Below, piece by piece: positions 21,190 to 33,399 of a stretch of 64,000 nucleotides of DNA (positions are counted from its first letter, which is position 1; the number at the start of each line of letters is the position of its first letter). Made by a program: the position numbers and the translations under genes. The notes beneath the pieces were generated by a model. It was not told where the DNA came from, did not search any database, and saw only the letters and a program-made list of their open reading frames with translations. The DNA is from Hirundichthys speculiger (taxonomy: Eukaryota; Chordata; Actinopteri; Beloniformes; Exocoetidae): NCBI GenBank assembly GCA_018398805.1, contig JAGFBZ010000012.1:62001-126000 (forward strand). The letters are read 5' to 3'.

Positions 21190-22767
21190 TCTACTGTATA
21201 CTATTAATTCTATAGTTTAATACCAGGTGTATTATATGAGAGAAAATGTGTGTCAGACACATACATTTGCAAAATACATTTATATTCCAGTTGCAGGGTG
21301 TTTTTATTTTAATTCCAGAAATAATATATATTGTTATAAACCAGACAATGTTTATTTGTAAAATTACCAAGGTTTAAGTCGTCTGCTGTATAATAATCTA
21401 AAACAGCTCATCTAGAGCTGGGAGGTGCAGGTTGGTGGTGGAACCGTGCAGCATCTCCAGTTAGCCGTCTGAGGAAAGACCTGCTGCAGGGAGAAGCTCA
21501 GCCAGCTGTTGGATAGATGTTCAGTCAAGACTCATGAAGATCAGGTCACATTTAGGAGCAGATTAATGCAGAAAGCCCGTACAGATGTGTGCTGCTGCTG
21601 CACACATCTGGAGATGTTGCAGTGCACAAGCTGCAAGTCATCTCTCTGCCACAGCGTCCTTCCAAACCTGCTCATCTGCTTCCTCGGTGTGGTTGCCGCC
21701 CCCCCCCCCCCCCCCCCCCCCCATTTTCGCCCGTGTGGGCTATTTTTATGCTCGCCTAGCGCACAGGCCTAGCGCACACGCCCGCAGCGCCACAGACATA
21801 CTCAACGGCTCCGCCTCAGCTCCTGACGTGGTCAGTGAGGTGACCCACGTGTGGGACACATGGGTCATTACCCGTCCGCTGGATCACCCTAAATCTCAGG
21901 GCACATTCTTCTGCCGCCATGATTGTTTTAATGGGCGCCGATAATATGCAGTCTGCAGAGAAGATCCGCCGCTTGTGGGTGGATGCGTGTGTTTTTCTTC
22001 GGGGAAGAGGAGATGTCTGCTTGTTTCTCTCTGCCTGCTTTTATTTTCACTTGTGTTCGTGTTTGTTTGTGCGGCGGCGCCATCTCTCAGGAGACGCCCC
22101 GACTGGATCTGGACCCGGCAGCGTCTCAGGAGTGGGCGCTTCGTGTTTATTAATGCACAGATGTAACAGGACGTGTCGTTCTGATCCGATCCCACACACG
22201 GCATCCTGCACCGCTGCCGTCGCCGAGCTGCTCCCATCAGAGACGCTTTCTGGAGCTCACTTAAATGTTTAAAATCATAATGAAAAATCATCTTATTGTC
22301 GTGGGTCTCAGCGTTAGAAAGATACAACCTCAGAGAAGAGCAATGACTCCAACGACAAGAATCCACAAGGTCGAGGTCAAACATCGAAACAAACACAGCA
22401 AAGACACTAAAAACTAAAACTCACCTATAAGGACAAGATGTCCAGGCTCAGGACTTTAAAGGTTTTCTCAGTAAATGTATTTCTGAAGGTGCTGTGGTCA
22501 TGAAAGTTTCTCCAGATGTTGGAATCCACATGTAAAGAAATCAAACAGTAAATGTCTATAGATGTGTAATACAGTGAGATGACGTCTCCTGTCTGGAGGA
22601 ACTCGTCTCCTCAGCTGTGATTCAGGTCCATCTTTCCTCTCACGCTGTGCTCAGATCTTGAAAGTTCTGTTTTCAGGACGTATTTTACCTGCTGAATGTT
22701 CCTCTGCTGGCTGCTTTAGAACGTACTAGTCAAAGTTCAGGCCTCAGCCTGACTGAAATGCTGTCTC
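21190..22767. other. Unique stretch with GC-rich block and poly-C run
   Basis: A run of more than 20 C's sits at about 21695-21721. The block 21720-22260 is GC-rich with frequent CpG (gcgccacagac, cggcggcgccatc), unlike its AT-rich surroundings. Overlapping open frames on both strands (21919-22272 plus, 21896-22396 minus) show no known domain. It could be a CpG island or conserved regulatory DNA; unproven. Confidence 0.4.
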
Positions 22768-24090
22768 TGAACCAGTTTCACCATCAACAGAACCAGTTTC
22801 ATCCTCAACGGAACCAATTTCAGCCTCAATAAAACCAGTTACACCGTCAAAGGAACCAGTGTCACCCTCAACGGAACCCATTTCACCGTCAATAAAACCA
22901 GTTTCAGCATCAACGGAACCAGTTTCACCCTCAACAGAACCAATTTCAGCCTCAACAGAAACCAGTTTTATCATCAACAGAACCAGTTTCAACCTCAACA
23001 AAACCAGTTTTAGCCTCAACGGAACTAATTTCAGCCTCAACAGAACCAGTTTTATCGTCAACAGAACCAGTTTCAACCTCAACAAAACCAGTTTCAGCCT
23101 CAACGGAACCAGTTTCACCCTCAACGGAACCAGTTTCACCATCAGCGGAACAAGTTTCACCCTCAACGCAACCCATTTTACTATCAATAGAACCAATTTC
23201 ACCGTCAACGGAACCAGTTTCAGCCTCAACAAAACCAGTTACACCGTCAAACGAACCAGTGTCACCCTCAACAGAACCAATTTCACCGTCAACGAAACCA
23301 GTTTCAGCCTCAACAGAACCAGTTTCATCATCAACAGAACCAGTGTCACCCTCAACGGAACCAGTTTCACCGTCAACGAAAACCAGTTTAAGCCTCAACA
23401 GAACCAGTTTCATCATCAACAGAACCAGTTTCATCCTTAACGGAACCAATTTCACCCTCAACTGAAAAATTTTAACCTTCAATGGAACCAATTTCACCAT
23501 CAACAAAACCAGTTTCAGCCTCAACGGAACCCGTTTCAACCTCAACGGAACCTGTTTCAACCTCAACGGAACCTGTTTCACCCTCGACGGAACCAGTTTC
23601 ACTGTCAACATAACCAGTTTCAACCTCAGCTGAACCAGTTTCACCCTCAATGGAACCAACTTCAACCTCAACGGAACCAGCTTAAACCTCAACAGAACCA
23701 GTTTCACCCTCAACAGGACCAACCTCAACCTCAGCGGAACCAGCTTCAACCTCAACAGAACAGTTTCACCATCAACGGAACCAGTTTTACCCTCAACGGA
23801 ACCAGTTTCACCCTCAATTGAACCAATTTCTCATCAACAAAACCAATTTCAGCGTCACCAAAACCAGTTTCAGCCTCAACGGAACCAGTTTCTACCTCAA
23901 CAGAACCAGTTTCACCCTCTACGGAACCAGTTTCACCCTCAAGGAAACCAGTTTCACCGTCAACATAACCAGTTTCACCCTCAACTGAACCAGTTCACCC
24001 TCAACGGAACCAACTTCAACCCTTAACGGAACCAGCTTCAACCTCAACAGAACCAATTTCACCCTCAACGGAACCAGTTTCACCCTCAAC
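22768..24090 (+). repeat. 21-bp minisatellite (ACCAGTTTCACCCTCAACGGA), first array, about 63 copies
   Basis: Unit of 21 bp, so three plus frames and several minus frames stay open (EPVSPST, NQFHPQR, TSFTLNG). Units are more diverged than in the second array at 25443. Occasional indels change frame, which argues against coding constraint. Confidence 0.95.
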
Positions 24091-25442
24091 GAGCTGAAGC
24101 TGTGGATGGAGCAGAAACCAGAACTTCAGCTCACATGTTGCTGCTCTGAGGTTGCTGTTGACCCACTGTGATCAGATGATTTTTATCCTGTTTCCACAGC
24201 CGACCGGCAGGATTAAAGGGGGCTGTTCACGTCCGCCGGTCTCCAGATGAAAGACCCTCAGAAACGAGTGGAAACAGAGACATCCCTGACTGATCGCACT
24301 CATCCGTTTCCATGTTGCTCCTTATTTCATCATTTCATTCTAATCTCTTTCCTGCAACTTTGTCTCAATTTTTTTTTCTTCTTTTTATGATTTTGTTCCT
24401 TTCTCTCTCATCTCTCATCCTCACCACGGCTCTCATCTTTGTCCACATTTATCACTTTTATTAGTTTTTAAAACTTTGTGGTCACACCTCTTTTTTTAAA
24501 TCCTTATCTCGACCCACTAATATCGCCGTTTTCTGTCTTTTATGGTCGTATCAGTGCCATGTGATGTCGTACGGGTAGATGGGGATAAGACGGCTGATTT
24601 ATGTCTGATACAAGCGCTGCTGCGAGCCCCATCGATTTTCAGCTTAGCAAAATGTCACAAGTGTGACTTTAATAAAATCATACATCACAGCGTCTGAAAT
24701 GTCACATTAGGGAACATGACAAATCTACTGTGGCCCGCACTGCCATCTGTCTCAGGGAATCATGGGAAATGGAAAACATTACCCCCATAACCTGTTTTAC
24801 ACCCTTCTTTAACTGGAATAATCAGTTTACAGTGAACGATGTGTGAGTCTGCGTCGAGGGGCTACATCCGGACTGCAGGTCTGAAAAAGACAGCAGTTCC
24901 TCCGCCGACCACTAGTTGCTACTTTTTCTGCAGAAGTCTGCTGTAACTCGTTGTTGGTCCTCCTGAGACTTGTGGGCTGATGGAAGTGTCCAACTGGAGG
25001 GCTTCTGTCCCCCTGAAGACCAGGATGAAGAAAAAGAGTCCAAAATCACTCTGTAGAAATCCACCTGCGGGTGGATTCAAGCTGGTAGTTTTGATGTTGG
25101 CACTCGGTCCTGACGCCTGAGCCGTGAATAAAGACCAAAGAGAACGTAGTCATTATCACTTCAAAGATAATACCATACTTTTAAAAACAGGCCATAGAAA
25201 CAAGATTAATGACTACCAATTGTTTCATGACTTAACCACAAAACTGTTGCTGAAAATGGCTCCGTCGTCATGGCGCAGATACAGAAATCAGAGAAAAGAA
25301 GCCCAAAGTAAAACTGTTGCTATGGGAACACCAACTGGACTGTCTCTACTGCAGCTCATCTTCTTCTTGGTAAATGAGACACTTTCACCTTGGTTCATTT
25401 CAGGATCCTTCAAAGTTGACTGACAGGACCTCTAACTGCTAA
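24091..25442. other. Unique spacer between the two 21-bp arrays
   Basis: About 1.35 kb without tandem repeats. At about 24891-24915 there is a single unit resembling the 28-bp array (gcagttcctccgccgaccac). Bases about 24520-24790 have balanced composition and may be conserved non-coding sequence. Bases 25225-25297 match 20027-20098. The 99-codon frame at 25124-25423 includes that dispersed repeat and is not a convincing gene. Confidence 0.45.
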
Positions 25443-27193
25443 TCGTCAACGGAACCAGTTTCACCAACAATGGAACCAGTTTCATCATCAATGGAACCAG
25501 TTTCATCATCAATGGAACCAGTTTCACCATCAACAGAACCAGTTTCAGTGTCAACAGAAAGAAATTTCCCCCCCTCAAAGGAACCAGTTTCAACGTAAAA
25601 GGAACCGGTTTCACAACCAACAGAACCAGTTTCAATGTCAACGGAACAAGTTTCACCCTCAACGGAACCAGTTTCACCCTCAACAGAACAAGTTTCACCC
25701 TCACAGAACCAGTTTCACCCTCAACTGAAGCAGTTTCTCCCTCAGTGGAACCAGTTTCACCCTCAACTGAACCAGTTTCACCCTCAACAGAACCTGTTTT
25801 ATCCTCAACAGAACCAGTTCCACCATCAACAGAACCAGTTTCACCACCAACGGAACAAGTTTCAACCTCAACAGAACTAGTTTTACCCTCAACGGAACCA
25901 GTTTTACCCTCAACGGAACCTGTTTCATCCTTAACAGAACAAGTTACACCATCAGCAGAACCAGTTTCACCCTTGATGGAACCAGTTTCGCTGTCAACAG
26001 AACCAGTTTCACCCTCAACAGAACCAGTTTCACCACCAACGGAGCCAGTTTCATCCTCAACGGAACTAGTTTCACCCTCAACTGAACCAGTTTCACCAAC
26101 AACAGAACCAGTTTCAGTGTCAACAGAACCAATTTCCCCCCCTCAAAGGAACCAGTTTCAATGTCAAAGGAAACAGTTTCACCATCAACAGAACCAGTTT
26201 CAATGTCAATGGAACCAGTTTCACCCTCAACAGAGCCAGTTTCACCACCAACGGAGCCAGTTTCACCCTCAACAGAACTAGTTTCACCCTCAACTGAACC
26301 AGTTTCACCAACAACTAAACCAGTTTCACCAACAACTGAACCAGTTACACCCTCAACGGAACAAGATTCACCCTCAATGGAACCAGTTTTACCCTCAACG
26401 GAACCAGTTTTACACTAAACCGAACCAGTTTCACCATCAACGGAACCAGTTTCACCCTCAGCGGAACCAGTTTCATCCTCAACAGAGCCAGTTTCACCCT
26501 CAACGGAACCAGTTTCACCGTCAACAGAACCAGTTTCACCCTCAACGGAACCAGTTTCACCCTCAACTGAACCAGTTTCTCCCTCAGTGGAACCAGTTTC
26601 ACCCTCAACTGAACCAGTTTCACCCTCAACGGAACCTGTTTTATCCTCAACAGAACCAGTTCCACCATCAACAGAACCAGTTTCACCACCAACAGAACAA
26701 GTTTTAACCTCAACGGAACTAGTTTTACCCTCAACAGAACCAGTTTTACCCTCAACGGAACCTGTTTCATCCTTAACAGAACCAGTTACACCATCAGCAG
26801 AACCAGTTTCACCACCAACAGAGCCAGTTTGACCCTCAACAGAACTAGTTTCACCCTCAACTGAACCAGTTTCACCAACAACGGAACCAGTTTCACCCTC
26901 AACGGAACAAGATTCACCCTCAATGGAACCAGTTTCACCCTCAACGGAACCAGTTTTACACTAAACCGAACCAGTTTCACCATCAACGGAACCAGTTTCA
27001 CCCTCAACGGAACCAGTTTCACCCTCAGCGGAACCAATTTCACCCTCAACTGAACCAGTTTCACCCTCAGCGGAACCAATTTCACCCTCAACTGAACCAG
27101 TTTCACCCTCAAAGGAACCAGTTTCATCCTCAACAGAACCAGTTCCACCATCAACAGAACCAGCTTCAACCTTAATGGAACAAGTTTTACTGT
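25443..27193 (+). repeat. 21-bp minisatellite, second array, about 83 copies
   Basis: Same unit as 22768-24090. Distinctive variant strings recur at fixed offsets: the block at 25741-25970 reappears at 26581-26810 (840 bp, 40 units), and the acaagattca block at 26361 reappears at 26907 (546 bp, 26 units). The array therefore grew by segmental duplication. Multi-frame openness is a by-product of the unit. Confidence 0.95.
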
Positions 27194-27525
27194 CAGTCCT
27201 CTGTCTTTAAAGAGATGGGATTTTCAAGTAGTCACAATTTTACAAAAAAAATGATGAATCTTTACAAAACAAAATAAAATCATGCAGTTCTGAAAAAATG
27301 TATAGTTTACAACAAAATTTGAGATTTGAGAAATTTGAGATTTTATGACAAAAACTTGCTTTTTTTGGGACAAAATTTCAAAACTACCAAATAACATGAC
27401 ATCAGTTGATTTTAAGATACGAAGCTGAAAATTTTTTAAGAAAAAAAACCCAAAAAATTGATAATATTTAGTTAGCTTTACATCAAAATGTCATAATTAA
27501 AAAAAGCTTATGAAACTAACATTTT
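27194..27525. other. AT-rich spacer
   Basis: A/T homopolymer-rich sequence with aaatttgaga repeats; no gene. Confidence 0.6.
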
Positions 27526-27720
27526 TTGCAGCCCCCCCTGGTGGTGCAGTGGTGAGGACAGGCAGCGAATGTAGAGAAGCTACAGTCCTGCTGCAGCAGT
27601 CGCAGGTTCCACTTCCAGCCTGTAACCATTTACTGCAGGTCTTCCCCACTCTCTCTCTCTCTCTCCCTCTCTCTCTCTCTATCTATCTATCTCTCTCTCT
27701 ACCTGAAAAAAAAATTTAAA
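27526..27720 (+). mobile_element. tRNA-derived SINE
   Basis: The head ggtggtgcagtggtgagg resembles a tRNA A box, and gcaggttccactt about 55 bp later resembles a decayed B box. The body (ttactgcaggtcttcccc) passes into a (CT)n tract at 27648-27705 and an A-rich end. This is the standard layout of a common fish SINE. B-box drift suggests it is inactive. Confidence 0.7.
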
Positions 27721-29262
27721 AAAGAAATTCACATTTTTGCAACATTTTACATTACAAAAATCTTTTTTTTTCATATTTTATGAATTTTTTTTCTTTTAAC
27801 ATAAAAGGGTTCCAATTATGCAAAAATTGCATTTTTCTAGGAAAAGTTCTTGTTTTTCAAGAGTTGTTTTTTTGTTGGAAACGTTAATTTTCTTTTTTTT
27901 TACTTTTTTTGTGAAACTTTTATACAACTACACAACTAAAGCCTAAATTTTTTGTGTAAAGGTCGAGCAAAACACCTAGCAAAATTTGCAGCTTTACAAA
28001 AAAATGTTGCTTTTTAAACAGTTTATTTTTTTTCAAAACATTTTTTCAAGATTTTTCTTTTTAGTAAATCTGGTAAGTTTATGATTGTATTTCTGTAGAA
28101 ATCAATAACCAATCAGACATAAAACAGTCCTGTCAGAACTATTATATTATATGATATTGTTTTATCCTGTTATTTGTTATTTAATGACATTCTTTTATTT
28201 TATATTCTTTCATATATGCTACTAGACTCTACTGTCTCTAACTGAACACTGGACTGCGTGAGATGAGGCTTTTGTAAAAGTAGCAGTTAGTTCGGAGAGA
28301 AGAGGGAAAAATATTGTTTGTGTCAGAGGTTTTGGGAGTTTTGGGGGTGAATGCTGGAATAAATGCTGGGAATAAATAAAAATGCATCGGAACAATGAGG
28401 AAAAATGAGAACGTCAGAGTGATTTAATGAGGGTTTTTCTGTCTCCCTCACACACGGTTCGTGTGAAGATGAGCGAAGCCTCGTTTAAACTGAGACAAGG
28501 TGATAATTAAAGTCCCAGTTTGTGTCTGAATGTCAGGTGGGTGTTGGTGGGTGTGGCTTCATGGGAGTCCAGATGTCAGTGCGCATGTAGAACTTTTAAC
28601 AAAAAAGAAAATCATGTGACTATCTTCATATTAGACAAATACAACCTGTGATGAACTTTACCACATTTTTTTTTTTTTTTTTAGGATTAGAAGACAGTCT
28701 ACAAACTCCTGTCCATGACTGCAGGATCTGTCTGTCATCTTTGTCATCATTTTCATCTGACTGTAAAGTTTGGGGGCTTTACCTGGTGGAGGGGCATGAC
28801 TTTGGTCTTTGTCTGCACCGGCAGACTGAGGATAAATCAAGATGGAAAAAGAAATAATCAAGTTCTTATTCCTAACAGGTGGCGTCAACAACTTTCTGTT
28901 GCAGCAGAAAATTACCCCCCATCCCCACTGAAAACTGGGGGTCTTTGTGTAGATGTGGACACAAAGGTCAGGTGTAATTGGCACAGCTGTGATGTCGGCT
29001 CAATTAGTCGCTGATGATTATAACGACTTTCTCACACACAAACACACACCTGAAGCACCGTCAGGATCCACCAAGAAAAGATTCAAAATAAAATTTACCA
29101 AAGAAAAACCTCCCAGTGTTGTTAGATAAGCAACCGACAAATGGATGAACAGTCCTGGATAACAGAGGCTGAAGGTCGAGGGCTACATGATGCTGGGCTA
29201 GAACCAGACCTTCAGAACCTCAAGTGGTCAGAACTGAAGTAGAACCAGAAATAAGGATGAGC
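27721..29262. other. AT-rich then mixed unique DNA
   Basis: 27721-28250 is homopolymer-rich. 28250-29262 is mixed, with a T-run at 28667-28682. No exon or named repeat recognised. Confidence 0.45.
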
Positions 29263-31460
29263 CCAGTTCCTCCACTGACAACTAGAGGCTGCAGTTCCTC
29301 TACCGACCATTAGAGACTGCAGTTCCTCCACCGACAACTAGAGACTGCAGTTCCTCCACTGACTACTAGAGGCTGCAGTTCCTCTACCGACCGCTAGAGG
29401 CTGCAGTTCCTCTACAGACCACTAGAGGCTGCAGTTCCTCTACCGACCATTAGAGGCTGCAGTTCCTCTACCGACCACTAGAGGCTGCAGTTCCTCTACC
29501 GGCCGCTAGAGGCTGCAGTTCCTCTACCGACCGCTAGAGGCTGCAGTTCCTCTACCGACCGCTAGAGGCTGCAGTTCCTCTACCGACCATTAGAGACTGC
29601 AGTTCCTCTACCGACCGCTAGAGGCTGCAGTTCCTCTACCGACCGCTAGAGGCTGCAGTTCCTCTACTGGCCGCTAGAGGCTGCAGTTCCTCTACCGACC
29701 GCTAGAGGCTGCAGTTCCTCTACCGACCGCTAGAGGCTGCAGTTCCTCCACCGACAACTAGAGGCTGCAGTTCCTCCACTGACTACTAGAGGCTGCAGTT
29801 CCTCTACCGACCACTAGAGGCTGCAGTTCCTCTACCGGCCGCTAGAGGCTGCAGTTCCTCTACTGACCGCTAGGCTGCGTTCCTCTACCGACCGCTAGAG
29901 GCTGCAGTTCCTCCACCGACAACGCTGCAGTTCCTCCACTGACTACTAGAGGCTGCAGTTCCTCTACCGACCACTAGAGGCTGCAGTTCCTCTACCGGCC
30001 GCTAGAGGCTGCAGTTCCTCTACCGACCGCTAGAGGCTGCAGTTCCTCTACCGACCGCTAGAGGCTGCAGTTCCTCTACCGACCGCTAGAGGCTGCAGTT
30101 CCTCCACCGACAACTAGAGGCTGCAGTTCCTCCACTGACTACTAGAGGCTGCAGTTCCTCTACCAACCACTAGAGGCTGCAGTTCCTCTACCAACCACTA
30201 GAGGCTGCAGTTCCTGTACCGACCATTAGAGACTGCAGTTCCTCTACCGACCACTAGAGGCTGCAGTTCCTCTACCGACCATTAGAGACTGCAGTTCCTC
30301 TACTGACCACTAGAGGCTGCAGTTCCTCTACCGACCATTAGAGACTGCAGTTCATCTACCGACCACTAGAGGCTGCAGTTCCTCTACCGACCACTAGAGG
30401 CTGCAGTTCCTCTACCAACCACTAGAGGCTGCAGTTCCTCTACCGACCATTAGAGACTGCAGTTCCTCTACCGACCACTAGAGGCTGCAGTTCCTCTACC
30501 GACCATTAGAGACTGCAGTTCCTCTACCGACCACTAGAGGCTGCAGTTCCTCTACCGACCATTAGAGACTGCAGTTCCTCTACCGACCACTAGAGGCTGC
30601 AGTTCCTCTACCAACCACTAGAGGCTGCAGTTCCTCTACCGACCGCTAGAGGCTGCAGTTCCTCTACCAACCGCTAGAGGCTGCAGTTCCTCTACCGACC
30701 ACTAGAGGCCGCAGTTCCTCCACCAACCACTAGAGGCTGCAGTTCCTCTACAGACCGCTAGAGGCTGCAGTTCCTCTACCGACCACTAGAGGCTGCAGTT
30801 CCTCTACCGAGCACTAGAGGCTGCAGTTCCTTTACCAACCACTAGAGGCTGCAGTTCCTCTACCGACCGCTAGAGGCTGCAGTTCCTCTACTGACCACTA
30901 GAGGCTGCAGTTCCGCCACCGACCACTAGAGGCTGCAGTTCCTCTACAGACCACTAGAGGCTGCAGTTCCTCTACCGACCACTAGAGGCTGCAGTTCCTC
31001 TACTGTCCACTAGAGGCTGCAGTTCCTCTACCGACCACTAGAGGCTGCAGTTCTTCTACCGACCACTAGAGGCTGCAGTTCATCTACCGACCACTAGAGG
31101 CTGCAGTTCCTCTACCGACCAATAGAGGCTGCAGTTCCTCCACCGAGCACTAGAGGCTGCAGTTCCTTTACCAACCACTAGAGGCTGCAGTTCTTCTACC
31201 GACCGCTAGAGGCTGCAGTTCCTCTACTGACCACTAGAGGCTGCAGTTCCTCCACCGACCACTAGAGGCTGCAGTTCCTCTACTGACCACTAGAGGCTGC
31301 AGTTCCTCTACCTGACCACTAGAGGCTGCAGTTCTCTACCGACCACTAGAGGCTGCAGTTCTTCTACCGACCAATAGAGGCTGCAGGTTATCTACTGACC
31401 ACTAGAGGCTGCAGTTCCTCTACCGACCGCTAGAGGCTGCAGTTCCTCTATTGACCACAA
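29263..31460 (+). repeat. 28-bp minisatellite (CTAGAGGCTGCAGTTCCTCTACCGACCA/G), about 78 copies
   Basis: Strict 28-bp period over 2.2 kb. Most units contain CTGCAG, a PstI site, so PstI would cut the array to monomers. Variant units (accgacaactag, accaaccactag, accgaccattag) form runs, and short blocks repeat. The stretch gaccactagaggctgc resembles the first half of the CTCF core. Isolated units occur at about 24891 and 35989. Confidence 0.97.
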
Positions 31461-31513
31461 GGGCCTGGATCCAACAGTGATCCAGTCTCCACTGACCTCC
31501 AGATTGTGTAAAG

Positions 31514-31736
31514 CAGGGGTGTCAAACTGATCCCATAAAGGGACGTGTGGCTGCAGGTTTTTGTTCCAACCATGCAGAAACACAGCTGACTTGTTTTAGT
31601 CAAGCAACTGAACTGGTTCAGACCTTCAGTGAAGACAACAAGTGAATTGACTAAAACAAATCAGCTGTGCTGCTGCATGGTTGGAACAAAAACCTGCACC
31701 CACACGGCCTTTTCACGGATCGGTTTGACACCTGTG
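31514..31736. mobile_element. Fold-back hAT MITE, 223 bp
   Basis: Ends CAGGGGTGTCAAAC and GTTTGACACCTGTG, flanked by a perfect 8-bp TSD GTGTAAAG (31506-31513 and 31737-31744). Long inverted arms: ggtttttgttccaaccatgc near 31555 pairs with gcatggttggaacaaaaacc near 31675. No coding capacity; mobilised in trans by a hAT transposase. Confidence 0.93.
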
Positions 31737-31744
31737 GTGTAAAG

Positions 31745-33399
31745 CCATAAATCTCTGTATTTTCAATTCCAGCTGGCTCTGCTTACTGGCACCTTCCATC
31801 TTTGTCACCTCATGAGAAAGCGAAGCTGTGGTAACCTCTCAGGTGGGTGTCCTTCAGCCCGCTTGTTTGCATTAACCAGGGTTGAGTGGCATCAGTAGCT
31901 GCTGATATGATACCATACAGAGAGATCAAAAACAGGCGTCAACCCCACTCTTCAGGACACCCATGACTGACATTAGAGCTCATCTAGTTCTCTTTATGCA
32001 GTCTGTGGTTAAGGTGTCCTTTGTTCATTTCTAAAACTCTATAAATACTGGATGTACTCTAAAGAAAAGAAAATGCTGCTAACAAACTGTACGTGATGAA
32101 AAAGACCAGAGCAAAGCTGAGATTTTGGCAAGACCTCTGATAAATGTCCTGTTTAGTCATGTACATATGCAGCCAAGAGCATGCTCTCTAGTAGCAGCTG
32201 AAATGGCTAAATTATGGTTTTCAGTGTTCTCTGACTCATCTGCAGTCTTATTATGAAATCTCAGATGTGACTGGATGCTCAGAAATGAGGCGAAGGTGTT
32301 TATCAGAATCAGTTTATTACCAAGCAACTTCACTTTACAGGGAATTTCAGGAGTGTTAATGGGGTTAGGAAATACAAATAAATGGAAAAAAATAAAGCAG
32401 TGCAGCAAAGAAGTTATTGATAAAGTAAAAAAGAAACATTGAAGGTGCTGAGAATCCTTCCTGACATCACGGAGGGTCACAATTCCCTGAGTGGTCCTCT
32501 CCTAGGCAGCATGAGTACAAGAGCCAGAGGTCCGACGGTCTTTTTAAATCACACGCACTTTGAATAGATTGTAAAAAGACCGTTACGTCCATAAGAACTG
32601 CTGGTGCAGAGGAGCAACCTGAATGTACCTGGTACAATAGCGACATTCACTTCATCACAGGGGCCTGGAGCCATGCAGAGAAGACACTGAGCCCGTAGCT
32701 CCGCCCATCTGCAAGCCTCCAGGAACGCAACCAATCAAAAAACAGCTGCTCCTTTCCAGTCAGAGCCTCTTTGTGATTTTTGTCATCCTGAATTAATGAC
32801 AGACTGTTGGCGCTCTGCTGGATGAGGAGCTTCTCCAGAGGTACCAGAGATGAGCCAAAGCGGGAATGAAACAGTCTCGTGTTTAACATTTAAGAAGCTT
32901 TGACAGTCTGACACCAGGAGGAAGAAATGATTTAATAAAGAGCCGCAGAAACTAAAGGCATGCACAAGGAGGTCAGTAATTAGAAGAAGTCAGAAGAGAG
33001 TTCTGTTTGAAACACTAGCAATAACCAGGTCTGTAAATGAATCTCTCCCAGCGGCTCACAGGGTTCAAATGAGGTTAAATTCCCTGAACGGATCACGTAT
33101 GGGTGGTTAACAAAGGCAGAACTGAGGTCAAAGATCCAGAGACAAGACGAAAACTGGGTCAAAAACACATGAGAAGGTAAGGCTGAAAGTTTGAAGGTAC
33201 GCAGATGACTTTACCAGGGACGGCCGACACCAGGACCAGGACAGTAAATGTATTCAAGACGATCAAACAGCTGTGTTCTTTTCACATGTAAGAGTAAACA
33301 TCAGGTTTTCAAGATAAAACAGGATATAGTTGTTGTTACAAACACTGAAAAGCCACTTTAACTTCTCTGTTTTTTTAATGAAGTTTCATTAATATACAG
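31745..33399. other. Unique DNA with a probable LINE tail
   Basis: At 32301-32480 the text tatcagaatcagtttattac resembles the reverse-oriented 3' end of a common fish non-LTR element. The rest shows no exon or named repeat. Short minus-strand frames at 32549-33168 have no domain. Confidence 0.4.

Noticed and set aside
21896..22396. 166-codon minus-strand frame in the GC-rich block as a gene
   Set aside because: Overlaps a plus-strand frame of similar length; no domain recognised.
22744..27169. Glu-Pro-Val-Ser-Pro-Ser-Thr and Lys-Leu-Val-Pro-Leu-Arg-Val repeat proteins
   Set aside because: All are translations of the 21-bp array; frames change with indels and several frames are open at once.
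27526..27620. tRNA gene
   Set aside because: The A-box-like and decayed B-box sequences are in a SINE; no cloverleaf with acceptor pairing could be drawn.
29263..31460. CRISPR array (28-bp regular repeat)
   Set aside because: Units are directly tandem with no unique spacers, and the DNA is eukaryotic. The same applies to the 28-bp array at 42384-43262.
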